Shown in pieces: positions 18,271 through 28,100 of a DNA stretch of 64,000 nucleotides; position 1 is the first letter of the stretch; every line of letters begins with the position of its first letter. The stretch covers positions 1,834,268-1,898,267 of the forward strand of contig NZ_CACSIK010000001.1 of assembly GCF_902705875.1 (NCBI RefSeq). The letters are read 5' to 3'. The DNA is from Zhongshania aliphaticivorans (GTDB lineage Bacteria > Pseudomonadota > Gammaproteobacteria > Pseudomonadales > Spongiibacteraceae). Below the pieces are notes generated by a model, which saw only the letters and a program-made list of their open reading frames with translations, searched no databases and was not told the DNA's origin. The translations under genes and the position numbers were made by a program.

Positions 18271-20291
18271 TGCGCAATCCCCGTTTTCAGTTTCGCTTCA
18301 GCGGCAATTAAGAAATTACCAGACGTGATTACCTGTTCACCGCCGGATAAGCCCGCTGTAATTTCTATCCAGCCTTTTGTTCTCTGGCCAGTGTTGACTA
18401 AGACGGGTTTTATTTTTCCCTCGCTTCCTAAATCCACAAAGACAACACGGGTTTCTCCCGCAATCATGACGGCTTCGTCTGGCACCCAAAGGCGTTTACC
18501 TAATTCCTTGTTGAAGTGAACCTGAGCGTACATATCCGGCCTGAGCTCGCCATCGCTGTTGTCGAGAATTAATCGAATGCGAGTGGTGCGGGTGAGGGGA
18601 TTGACGCTTGGGTAAATGTAATCGATTTTTGCGGGGTACTCTCGCTCACTGAGGTTTCGCATGTTAACAGTCGCAGACATCCCCTTTTTCAGTAACAGCA
18701 AGTCATCTTCATAGACTTCGGCTTCAACCCAAACAGTCGAGAGATCAGCCAATTGCAGCAGCATACTGCCGGCTTTCGCATAGCTGCCACTCACGATGGA
18801 TTTATTCACCACGACGCCACTTTTCTCGGCGTAAATTGGCAGAAACTCGATTGGCGTACCGCGCTGCTCTAGTGCGCGTATGTCAGCATTAGAAATATTC
18901 CATAGACTTAAGCGGGAGCGGGCGGCCTTTAGCAAGCTGTCGTCTGATCCACGACTTGCTAATCGACCTCGAGTTTCTAAATATTCTTGTTGTGCTGTTA
19001 GCAGTTCTGGGCTGTAAACCGTGAACAGTACTTGGCCACGCTCGACACGGGCACCAATAAAATCCGCTTTTAACTCACCAATCCAGGTATCGAATTTCAA
19101 ATTTATTTCGCTAGCACTGTGCTGGTCGTAGGCAATACGTCCCACCGCCGTGATCGATTTACTGAGCTCTCTATATTCTGCTGTCGCCGTTTTTACGCCG
19201 ATTAATTGTCTTCTGCGAGCATCAATACTAATGACTCCAGACTGCGTTTGTTGTTTGCTGACCGGCACTAAATCCATGCCGCAGATAGGGCAAGATCCCG
19301 GGGCGGCCGCGCGAACTGAGGTATGCATTGAACAGGTGTAATGCGAAATTCCCGCAGGTGTTGCTGTTGCAGCATGTAACTCGCTGCTGCCAGTTTGGCC
19401 GGTCAGAATTAAATCGCCGTGGCCCAGTAAGTCACTGGATACGTCGATAGCAAAGTCGTAATCCCCTGCTTGTGGTAGGACAATAGTGCCGTGGTAATGG
19501 CCATCCGTACTTGGCAGCAACGCCACAAGGGCGGCATTGTCTTGCGCTGGAGTGTCCTCGGCACCGGGGTTTGTCATCGACTGCTCAAGTGCTGATTTGA
19601 CTAACAGGCGAACATCGAGATTGTTCAGCACATTATTCTGCCTGTCCTGCACAGTAATTATCAGCGGATTATCACCTTGACGGAGTTTGGCATTTTCTAA
19701 TAACGCCACGTTGATAAGGTATTTGCCAACGGTATAGAAACCTTGCTTATTTAAACTGAGGTCGACACCTGGCGTAGAGGGAAATGTGGTTTGGTTGTCG
19801 TTGACGGGCATTTCACCGGCCATTGATACGCCGCCGCCACTAATAGTGAGGCCTGAGCGTCCAGTCGCCATATCAAAACTGAGATCGGCTGACTTATTGT
19901 CTTTGCTGATCTGTAATTTTAATGGCCATTCACCGCGCATAGCGAGGTCGAATTCGGCAGTGTAAATGCCGGGTGAAACCTCATTAAATACCACGGGAGC
20001 GCGCATTGATGGCATGCTGCCCATTGCGGCCATTTCTGCCTGCCCGCGAATTTTTGCCTCGGGAATGGGGTTTCCCTTGGTGTCTCTCAATCGCAAAATG
20101 GCAGTGTTATTGCCCACTGCGGGGAGGTCATCCTTGAATGCAATGGCGATGTGATAATCGTCCGTCCGATATTCTTTTGCATCATTCATTTGCTGAGTGA
20201 AGGCATCGGTAGATGAACGATAAACATAGCTAAAATAACTTAAAGCCACGACCAAAATAATTATGATGCTGACAAGAAATCGCTGTTTCAT
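18264..20291 (-). CDS. cusB: CusB-like adaptor with extra periplasmic domains and a heavy-metal-binding domain
   Basis: This 675-residue adaptor is much longer than E. coli CusB (407). After the membrane anchor (~7-25) there are two beta-rich domains of YtkA/FixH type (about 40-150 and 175-300), with MAAMGSMPSM in the first. Next is a heavy-metal-binding domain (~315-345) with the ligands of YTCSMHTSV and GSCPICGMDLVPV. The classic CusB adaptor portion follows (lipoyl, hairpin, barrel; ~350-670). It would deliver Cu(I)/Ag(I) to CusA. The start codon overlaps the stop of the outer-membrane channel gene (ATGA, 20288-20291). Roles of the extra domains are unknown. Confidence 0.93.
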   Translation of the reverse strand: MKQRFLVSIIIILVVALSYFSYVYRSSTDAFTQQMNDAKEYRTDDYHIAIAFKDDLPAVGNNTAILRLRDTKGNPIPEAKIRGQAEMAAMGSMPSMRAPVVFNEVSPGIYTAEFDLAMRGEWPLKLQISKDNKSADLSFDMATGRSGLTISGGGVSMAGEMPVNDNQTTFPSTPGVDLSLNKQGFYTVGKYLINVALLENAKLRQGDNPLIITVQDRQNNVLNNLDVRLLVKSALEQSMTNPGAEDTPAQDNAALVALLPSTDGHYHGTIVLPQAGDYDFAIDVSSDLLGHGDLILTGQTGSSELHAATATPAGISHYTCSMHTSVRAAAPGSCPICGMDLVPVSKQQTQSGVISIDARRRQLIGVKTATAEYRELSKSITAVGRIAYDQHSASEINLKFDTWIGELKADFIGARVERGQVLFTVYSPELLTAQQEYLETRGRLASRGSDDSLLKAARSRLSLWNISNADIRALEQRGTPIEFLPIYAEKSGVVVNKSIVSGSYAKAGSMLLQLADLSTVWVEAEVYEDDLLLLKKGMSATVNMRNLSEREYPAKIDYIYPSVNPLTRTTRIRLILDNSDGELRPDMYAQVHFNKELGKRLWVPDEAVMIAGETRVVFVDLGSEGKIKPVLVNTGQRTKGWIEITAGLSGGEQVITSGNFLIAAEAKLKTGIAQW

Positions 20292-21712
20292 TGTGCGTGC
20301 TCCGAGGTGGCATTTGGTTTGATTTTTGCGGTAGCGCTATTTTGACTTGCCGCCATGTTGCTATTTTGTTGCTGGCTATATTTGGACAAGGCCAACGGTC
20401 CGCCGAGCGTGTTCTCAAGTGCGGCTTTTGCAATTAGGTAATCAGCGCGAGCACGCTGTAAGCTCAATTCGGCATCGAGATGAACTTGCTCGGCGCTTAT
20501 CAATTCACTAAAACGGCCGCCCCCTGCGCCATAGGCAGCCCGCGTCGCGCTAAGATTCTCGGCTGTTCTCGGTAATAAATCGTGCTCATAGAGGGCAATG
20601 GTATGCAGTGCTTCGTTGACGAGGACACGGGCTTCTTCTAAATCTCCCAGCACCTGCGAGCGCAGCTCATCTAATTCAGATTGCCAGCCAACGGTATTCG
20701 CCCGGGACTCATCCCTAGCCGCGCGATATTTATCCCGCCCTAGCGGTAAGTTAATACCAATACCGACTACCCAGCGTTTGGCTGTTTCATCCCAAAGGCT
20801 GTTATAGCCAGTGAATAATTTAAAATCTGGATAGAAGTCTTTATCAGCCAGTTGTTCCCTGTCGCGACTTGCTGCTATTTGTTGCTTGGCAGCGGCTAGA
20901 CCTGGGTGCTGACTCAGGGCGATAAGCCGTAGTGTATCGAAATCAGGGATTGCCGTTGGCGGGGGGAGAGCGTTTGAAAGCGCAATGTCCGCGGTTGTAC
21001 TGCGATTGAGCAAGGTGTTTATTTGCGCACGCAGGGTCGCCAATTGCCGTCGCAATTGAACGCTTCGGTGGCGAATATGCTGAAGCTCTACCTCTGCGAG
21101 CAGCACGTCTGGTTGATTGGTTATCCCCGCGGCGTAACGCGCTTCTGCCACGCGACGAAGTTCATCAACTAAGGTGCTATTGCGCTCATTAATGGTAATG
21201 GCCTGATGAATGTAGTTCCACTGCGCATAGTAGCTGAGCGCCACTGTACGTAGCTCTAGCCGCCGCAGCGCGAGATTACCACGCTCCGCCTCCGCTGTTT
21301 TAGTCGCAGCGTCGCCGCGCAAACGAAGCTTTCCCAGCCATGGAAGCGTTTGCGTTAATTCCACTCGAACATTGCTGCCGCGCCCGTTCGGCGAGTTGTA
21401 ACCGCCGATGGTGTCGGGGGCAACCGCAGTAAACAGCTGTGGGTCGGGCAAGGCAGTAGACTGAACGATTCGTGCTTCAGCCCCTTGAATCGCAGCTTCA
21501 AGGGCAGTTATTCCAGGGTTGGCACGCAGCGCTTCGTCAACGAGCGCCTGGGCAGACATTACTGCCCCCGATGACGATGACAGCGTTACCGAGCGGGTGT
21601 ATTCCTCAGCTGCATACAGTGCTGGGGCAAAAATCAGAGACAACACGGCGACGACCGCAACAACAAAACGTCGGGACAGGGCGGCGATACACCACCAATA
21701 TTGGGCGAACAT
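20288..21712 (-). CDS. cusC: CusC-like outer-membrane efflux channel (TolC family)
   Basis: This 474-residue outer-membrane factor is part of the Cu/Ag efflux complex. ATG 21712 is chosen because GAGG lies seven bases upstream; a TTG at 21718 is an alternative. The signal sequence is followed by an OEP domain with two repeats, including ALVDEALRANPGITALEAAI and the coiled-coil segment with ARYAAGITNQPDVLLAEVEL. The C-terminus is rich in Asn/Gln/Ala, with no evident function. It heads the cusCBA set and follows the small Cys-rich gene by 81 bases. Confidence 0.92.
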   Translation of the reverse strand: MFAQYWWCIAALSRRFVVAVVAVLSLIFAPALYAAEEYTRSVTLSSSSGAVMSAQALVDEALRANPGITALEAAIQGAEARIVQSTALPDPQLFTAVAPDTIGGYNSPNGRGSNVRVELTQTLPWLGKLRLRGDAATKTAEAERGNLALRRLELRTVALSYYAQWNYIHQAITINERNSTLVDELRRVAEARYAAGITNQPDVLLAEVELQHIRHRSVQLRRQLATLRAQINTLLNRSTTADIALSNALPPPTAIPDFDTLRLIALSQHPGLAAAKQQIAASRDREQLADKDFYPDFKLFTGYNSLWDETAKRWVVGIGINLPLGRDKYRAARDESRANTVGWQSELDELRSQVLGDLEEARVLVNEALHTIALYEHDLLPRTAENLSATRAAYGAGGGRFSELISAEQVHLDAELSLQRARADYLIAKAALENTLGGPLALSKYSQQQNSNMAASQNSATAKIKPNATSEHAQ

Positions 21713-21793
21713 AAGCAATCCTCATAAAATACCTTTTGCTTGGCGCTATAAATAGGCCAAACCACGCACCGTTGTCCGGTGCCTATTAGTAAA

Positions 21794-22162
21794 TTATGAA
21801 AATTTTGGGGGTCGGTGCAGTAAGCGTTGAAACGCTGGATTGGGCGGAAGCGGGAGGGAGAATGTCGGGGATGCCGGTATTTTCTCTAGTGCTGCGATAG
21901 GGAGGGGTGGTAGAAAACTTGCCGTTAGTCCGCCAATGCCACAATCGATGTTTTCACAGCTATTATTGCTATCCACACAGCAGCAGTTTGCTGGTGTATC
22001 GCAATCACCCTGCATATCAGTGGTTTGCATGTTCGGCGTCATGTGCTCAGCCGCAACGGCCGTTGTTGGATCACAATAGGCCGCCTGCAATACGCTGCCC
22101 CAGCCCGATGTGGTAAACAACATCAGCGAAAGGATAAGTATGTAGGTGAGGCGCTTTTTCAT
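21794..22162 (-). CDS. Small Cys-rich periplasmic protein heading the Cus operon
   Basis: This 122-residue protein has a signal peptide (residues 1-28). The mature part has a cluster of metal-ligand cysteines, CDTPANCCCVDSNNSCENIDC (~54-74), and Met residues before it (EHMTPNMQTTDMQ). The proline-rich C-terminus ends in RPPKFS, like the YRPPKV end of the small protein before czcC (4476-4814), so the two probably belong to one loose family of small proteins that head RND metal-efflux operons. A regulatory or metal-buffering role is inferred. Its promoter region (22163-22254) is only 92 bases long before the mobile-element boundary. Confidence 0.7.
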   Translation of the reverse strand: MKKRLTYILILSLMLFTTSGWGSVLQAAYCDPTTAVAAEHMTPNMQTTDMQGDCDTPANCCCVDSNNSCENIDCGIGGLTASFLPPLPIAALEKIPASPTFSLPLPPNPAFQRLLHRPPKFS

Positions 22163-22254
22163 TCGACGATTTTATTCTTTCCCTGCTTGAGCTGCAAGAC
22201 GTTCATTTCAGATGGCTTTTTAGAATTACCATGAGGAGGTCATAGCTATAAATT

Positions 22255-22282
22255 ATCCGATACGGTGACGTATTGGAAATAG
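22255..22282 (+). other. Left recombination-like site of the mobile element
   Basis: The sequence is ATCCGATAC, then a 6-bp centre GGTGAC, then GTATTGGAAATAG. CCGATAC and GTATTGG are imperfect inverted arms around the 6-bp centre, the usual form of a tyrosine-recombinase core site with a 6-bp overlap. The same outer sequence with a different centre is found inverted at 28540-28567. Functional use as an attachment site is inferred. Confidence 0.65.
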
Positions 22283-22349
22283 GGCGTGAGGGGTGCTAGA
22301 ATACTGATAGTCGACTATATACTCTTATCTGTAGATATCAGGAAAATCC

Positions 22350-23582
22350 ATGGCTATTCCTAAACCTGTCCCGCTGTACCCGACATACAAAGACCTCAAA
22401 GCTGTAAAGCTTGAAGAGTTTCCCGACCTCGCAGCCGTGTTAGCCGATACCGATCAATGGAAATCTAAAGCGTGGCTATGGGGTCAGGAATTTCTATCTT
22501 ATATTGGTCGCAACAAATCAGAACACACATTCACGCGATTTCGTTCTGAAGTCGAGAAATTTCTGCTCTGGGCATTTCTCATCAAAAATAAGCCAATCGA
22601 CCAATACCGAAAAGCCGATATTTTAGAATATGCAGATTTCTGCTGGCGACCGCCATTAACGTGGATATGTTTATCGAATGTTGAGAAGTTTCTGATTAAA
22701 GGCGGCCTGTACATAAGTAACTCTGAATGGGCACCATTCCGGCTGATGATTGCCAAAGGCGACATATCAAAGCCGGACAAGAAAAAATACCGTCCCTCGC
22801 AAGAAACCTTACAAGCGACGTTTACCGCCGTTAATGCCTTCTATAAACATCTAACTGATGAAGAATACTGCTACGGCAACCCTGTTCAATTAGCCAAGAA
22901 GGATTGTCGATATTTGATCAAAGATGCACAGGTCAAGGACGTAAAACGCTTAACGGAAGACCAGTGGAATTTCCTGCTGGAGGTTGCTCATACCATGGCC
23001 GATGACGACTCGCGATATGAACGAAACCTGTTTCTCATTGCATCATTAAAAACCCTTTTTCTGCGCATTTCTGAGTACTCAGATCGCGCAGAATGGTCGC
23101 CCACCATGAGTCACTTTTGGAAGGATAATGACAATAATTGGTGGTTGAAGATCTATGGTAAGGGTCGAAAAGTCCGAGATATTACGGTTCCACCGAGCTT
23201 TCTAAGCTATTTAACGCGCTACCGGCTCTACCGAGGCTTAAATAAGCTGCCTGTACCTGGTGAAAACCACCCTATTATTGAAAAACTCCGAGGCCGTGGG
23301 GGAATGACGGCGCGACAATTATCAAGATTAGTGCAGGAAGTATTCGACCAAGCGTACGAACAAATGAAGGCACGCTATGGTGAAGACAATGCTAGTAATT
23401 TTAAAGAAGCGACGTCACATTGGTTGCGGCATACAGGTGCGAGTTTAGAGATTGAGCGCGGCCGCTCACTTAAAGATGTATCCGAGGATTTGGGCCATGC
23501 GAGCATGTCTACGACTGACACCGTGTATGTTCAGGCAGATGACAAAAAGCGTGCAGCTAGTGGTAAAGAGCGGAAAGTTTAG
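22350..23582 (+). CDS. Tyrosine recombinase / integrase (full length)
   Basis: This 410-residue site-specific recombinase has the catalytic residues of the family: Arg239 (LFLRISEYS), His357-x-x-Arg360 (HWLRHTGA), the LGHASMSTT segment and the nucleophile Tyr393 (DTVYVQADD). The N-terminal part (residues ~45-190) is the core-binding domain. It starts 67 bases inside the left recombination-like site and reads inward. A diverged copy of its first 53 codons lies at the opposite end in inverted orientation (28304-28483). It probably moves or inverts the intervening DNA, or resolves Tn3-type cointegrates. The closest named group is not known to me. Confidence 0.88.
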   Translation: MAIPKPVPLYPTYKDLKAVKLEEFPDLAAVLADTDQWKSKAWLWGQEFLSYIGRNKSEHTFTRFRSEVEKFLLWAFLIKNKPIDQYRKADILEYADFCWRPPLTWICLSNVEKFLIKGGLYISNSEWAPFRLMIAKGDISKPDKKKYRPSQETLQATFTAVNAFYKHLTDEEYCYGNPVQLAKKDCRYLIKDAQVKDVKRLTEDQWNFLLEVAHTMADDDSRYERNLFLIASLKTLFLRISEYSDRAEWSPTMSHFWKDNDNNWWLKIYGKGRKVRDITVPPSFLSYLTRYRLYRGLNKLPVPGENHPIIEKLRGRGGMTARQLSRLVQEVFDQAYEQMKARYGEDNASNFKEATSHWLRHTGASLEIERGRSLKDVSEDLGHASMSTTDTVYVQADDKKRAASGKERKV

Positions 23583-24079
23583 CTGAGTAAAACTCATCAT
23601 TTTTCAGTAAGATAATGAATATTCTGAGATAAAATAGTCAAAATCACTCAGTACCCCTAAAACCTCTACTCAGTGCTTAAATTAAGATAATTTCTTTTAA
23701 ATCAATACATTACTGTAGCCTATCGCTGAAATAGGCTTAATCCCGACCAATCCCCATATTAGTCCTATCCCTCGATGGCTATATGTTTTGGGCGTCGTCA
23801 AGTAAAAGTGCGAAGAAAGCCGGAGCATTCTTTAATACTCGACACCAGACCATAGCGATTCCGGCCGCGTCACTGGCGGCTAATCATGGAATCGCAAGTA
23901 ACGTGCAAGGCCAAGAGCTACCCGCCCGCATTTGGTTTCCACACGCTGAAGCCGTTTGTCCAGTTACTGAGATGAAACTGTATGCAAGTCAATATGATTG
24001 GACAGTAACCCTCTTGATACTTCCGAAAGTTGCCAGCGTTTGGGAGCCGTGCCGTGGTGAGTAAAACTAGGGTATGTGA
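23583..24079. other. Gene-poor stretch downstream of the integrase
   Basis: About 500 bases without a supported gene. One 93-codon plus-strand frame (23783-24064) has no recognisable domain or ribosome site and is not called. The 11-mer TGAGTAAAACT occurs at both ends of the stretch (23584-23594 and 24058-24068). The segments CCTCGATG (23770-23777) and TCGTCAAGTA (23795-23804) reappear joined together at 28307-28324 near the other end of the element. Confidence 0.45.
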
Positions 24080-24907
24080 TTAGAATATAAGCTCTCCCTC
24101 AAAGCTACAATTGCAATCTCCGCATGTTAAATTTAAATTCGGTCGCCCATAAACAATAACATCGCAGCCCGGGCACTTGTATCTAATGCGCGTTTTTCGT
24201 TTTGGAATATCGTGTATTTGTAGCTCGTCAGGCAAAAGTGGTTTTCTACCTTCAAGGGAGATAGTCGGTATCTGCTCGGAAACCTGCTCATAATCCGTAA
24301 CATTATTTGCATAAAGTTGGACTAGATCTTTTTCACCACGAGCGGTACTGGGTTCTTCAAAAACATTGCCTGTTGTCTCAGGTAAGCGCCCTGCTATCAC
24401 CGGTTCGAATAACCTCGGTAAGGCTTTCCGGTCAACCCAAGTTAGGTGGAGTTCGTCATTTGCCTCTAATTCACCAAAAACTTTCAGGAAGCGTCCGTCT
24501 TTCAATATGTAATCGCTCATAAACTGGCCTGTTATCTTCCCTCCAGGCTCTCCTGTAGAGCTAGGCATAAGACCAATATCAATCATTTTCTTTGCCCACT
24601 CCAGATTGTGATAAAACTTACGACCTGGGGTACCATGAATATGTTGCCAACAATGCACCATTTCATGCACCAACGTCTGCATAACTTCGATGAGCCTTGA
24701 GCTCGCGATATATGATGGATTTATCGAAATTTCGCTAACTATACTACCCTGTGCGTCACTCCACCGATCCCCCGCAAAATACCCCATCACACCAGGCTTT
24801 CGCTGCACGGTAAAAATAACAGGGGGCAATGAGCTCTCAAACAGCCTCTCATTGAAAAGGTCATAGGCGATTTGAAGAGATTGGTATAATTCTGATGTTG
24901 GATTCAT
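24080..24907 (-). CDS. SprT-like zinc metalloprotease carried by the element
   Basis: This 275-residue protein has an SprT/Spartan-type domain (residues ~8-125) with the zinc-protease signature HEMVHCWQHIHG (HExxH plus a further His). At the C-terminus is a zinc-ribbon-like segment with CPGCD and CGDCNC (~250-270), which would bind DNA or zinc. Spartan-type proteases cleave DNA-protein crosslinks; SprT-like proteins are also frequent cargo on mobile elements. The gene diverges from the Tn3 transposase gene. Whether it helps transposition or protects the element is unknown. Confidence 0.8.
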   Translation of the reverse strand: MNPTSELYQSLQIAYDLFNERLFESSLPPVIFTVQRKPGVMGYFAGDRWSDAQGSIVSEISINPSYIASSRLIEVMQTLVHEMVHCWQHIHGTPGRKFYHNLEWAKKMIDIGLMPSSTGEPGGKITGQFMSDYILKDGRFLKVFGELEANDELHLTWVDRKALPRLFEPVIAGRLPETTGNVFEEPSTARGEKDLVQLYANNVTDYEQVSEQIPTISLEGRKPLLPDELQIHDIPKRKTRIRYKCPGCDVIVYGRPNLNLTCGDCNCSFEGELIF

Positions 24908-25122
24908 CTGTATATGATGTACACAACGAAGTAAAAAGGGAAATAATCTGCCTGCATTCGTTATTCTATTACGTTATAAAAAAACTGTATTATATAGCTA
25001 AAATAAAAGAATATTGTAGTGTACACAACAAAACTTCATGATTTTAGTTATTTATATGTGATTTTTAATAGTAATATATTATAAAAAGAAGGTGTGTATT
25101 AACGATTGCGAATCAAATTACC
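24908..25122. promoter_or_regulatory. AT-rich divergent promoter region with paired TGTACACAAC motifs
   Basis: The 215-base region between the SprT-like gene and the transposase gene has the decamer TGTACACAAC twice in the same orientation, at 24918-24927 and 25020-25029, about 100 bases apart. The second sits in GTGTACAC, an 8-bp palindrome. In Tn3-family elements the region between tnpA and the recombinase holds the resolution site and operators, so these could be such subsites. No regulator is identified. Confidence 0.5.
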
Positions 25123-28100
25123 ATGAAAGAGCAAAAAGAGCACATCCTAGATCCTACCCCTCGGAAATATTGGGATTCGTTTCCAAAGCTTGATTTACGA
25201 CAGCGTAGCCTTTTCGCTTGTGATTCTGCAACGCAACGCGTAATGAATAAAATTACTCAAGATGACTACAAGGTCGGGTTCTTACTCCAAGTTATCTATT
25301 TCACGCGCAAACGTCAGTTTTTTCCTGCGTCACACTTCCCCTTAGAACATATTCGCGCTGCTAGAAAAGCTCTGGCTTTACCGATATCTGAATCACGGCT
25401 TATTTATCCAGCGGACGTTGCTTCTCGCCATAAGCGAAAAATACTTGAAGTGTACGATTGGCATACTTTTGATGGGCCTTTCAAACAACAGCTTATAAAT
25501 GTCGCCCAGTCCCTCGTTGATAAAAGACGGCGTAAATCCGATATTGCATATTTTTTATTAGACTACTGTTTGGATCAGCATCGAGAGGTACCATCGTATG
25601 CTGTGGTCCGAGATATAATACAAGCCAAATACCATGAATATGAGTCAAACATCGGCAAGGAAATCAGAAAAAGACTTACAGACGAGAATAATGCAGTCCT
25701 AACTCAGTTAGTGCATAACTCAGAGGAGTTCTTGTTACATCGCGACGTAAAACGAATTAATCAAGGGGTAAGGCGTCAAGACTGCATAATGAACGGCGAT
25801 ATATTAAATCGTTTCCAAAAACTGTACGTGGAATTTCACCACGTAATAGATTCTATGCGCCTTACCCAAGAAGCAACAGAAGATCTTGCTATCTGGGTAA
25901 AGCAGGCAACAGTGCCACGAGTGAAAAAATTTCGAGATGTAGATAGGCGAAATTTACATCTTCTAGCCTACCTCCAGTACCAGTATTTCCACAGATCTGA
26001 CGCTGCGGTCGACGCTTTCAAAAAGATTATCACTAGTCTAAAAAATAACGCCAGCACCTATCAAAATAGAGAAAATGAAAGGCATGAAAAAGAGGTATTG
26101 GACGCTGCGGCTGCATTAACAAACGTAACGAGAAACAGCAAAGAGATAGTTAGAAAAATAATAGAAATTGGAAATAATCCTACGAAGACAGATAAATCTA
26201 AAATTAAAGAAATTATTAGTTTAGCTGAAGCATTCATGCTGTCAGATTTTGAAGATGTAGATGAAAAATTACAAAGGGTCGACGACGACGTCAAAAAACG
26301 ACGCAATAAGCTTGATTACTACCATTACATATTTAGTCAGTCAAAAACAATACAGGGCCGTGTCGGCCCCCTTCTGAAACACTTGGTCTTTGATGACGGT
26401 ACAGATCCTCATTTAGCAGAAGCTCTGCACTCTTATCAAAAAGGACTATCTAAGGTCACCGAACTCACGTCGATGGAATTCTTATCGACATCTGAACAAG
26501 CTTTAATTTTCCGTGAAGATGAGTTTTCCTCCACTGAGAAGTTTAAAATTCTCTTGTTTATCAAGGTGTTTGAAAGTTTAAAAGACGAGTCATTATCTCT
26601 CAAATATAGCTACAAGTATCGACCGGCTGAGTCTTATTTCATACCTGCTGAATTTTGGAGGAAATCAAAAGATCAAATACTGACATCTACAACTTTGATG
26701 GCCTATAGAGACCCAATTACATACCTAGACTCAATCGGCGGCTCTGTTACAGAGCTTCTCAAGGAGGTTAATAACCGTATCAATGAAAATGAAAACCCTT
26801 ATGTTAAATTCCATAAGGACGGATCTTGGTGGATCGACACGCCTGCGACAAACTTTTCCACTGATCAATTCGTATCCAAATTATTGGGGGAAGACGCAAG
26901 CTTGAGCTTGTATCAAATGATTCATCAAATTAATTCGTTCACTAATTTCACTGATCAATTCGAACATAGCACTAAACGCTTTTCTAGCGAAGAATTTAAA
27001 TTACCTCATGCTTATGCTGCGCTAATGAGCTTGGGTACAAATATTGGGCATCATCAAATGGCTAAAGCCTGCAATGGCATCACCCTTAAGCAACTTAGAG
27101 ATATCGAATCTAATCGATTTTCTGTTTCTAATTTGAAAGGTGTAAATGAGATGATTGTTAAACTTATTCAGAGTCTTACATTGCCAGGCATATACTCTGA
27201 TGAGGAAGGACGGCTTCATACCTCAAGTGACGGCAGGAAAATGGTTGTCGCGGTGGATTCATTAATGGCTAATTTTTCTTACAAATACTATGGTAAAGAC
27301 AAAGGAATAAGTGCTAATAGTTTTATTGATGAACAGCAGATATTTTTCAATGTAAATGTTCTCACCTCTTCCGAGCGAGAAGCGCCATATATGTTGGAAG
27401 GCATGGTTGAATCGAAGCGTACATTGTATCCAGAATCCAAATTCAAAAATAAATCTCACTTACATTCAACAGACACGCACGGCTATACCGAAGCAATTTT
27501 TTCCGCGATGCACTTCCTTGGCATTACGTTTGCTCCGCGTATAAAATCAGTACAGCACCAAACTCTCTACGCTTACGATAGTGAGTCGCTTCAAAAAAAT
27601 AGCAATTTCAGGGTAGCTCCTAAGACCAAGTTAAACAGGAAACTTATTGTTAAACGGTGGGACGATATTCTAAGGCTAATGGCTAGCATCAAGATGAACT
27701 ATGTTTCTGCTGCAGACATATTCCGAAAGCTATCCTCCAGCACTAAAGACACCGAGCTGTATCGCGCGGTTAAAGAATTTGGCCGGTTGCTGAAAACACA
27801 TTTTTTGCTGCACTATATGAACGATCTGGATCTACGCCAGAGAATTGAAAAACAATTAAACAAGGTTGAGCTTGGTCAAAGTTTGTCCAGATCAATTTTT
27901 CACGGTCGTGGTAAACGACTATATGTTGGTGCAAAAGAGGATATAGAGAGGGTTCTTCTTTGCAGTACTATTCTACAAAATATAGTTATAGCATGGAATT
28001 ATTTGTATCTATCAGATTATTTACTCTCAATAGGCGATAGTGAACAGCGCCAGGCGGTTGCCGATGGAATTTCAGAAGGCTCAGTTATTAGCTGGGAACA

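Noticed and set aside
23783..24064. 93-codon plus-strand frame inside the element
   Set aside because: No ribosome site, domain or conserved motif; a possible decayed gene but not supportable.
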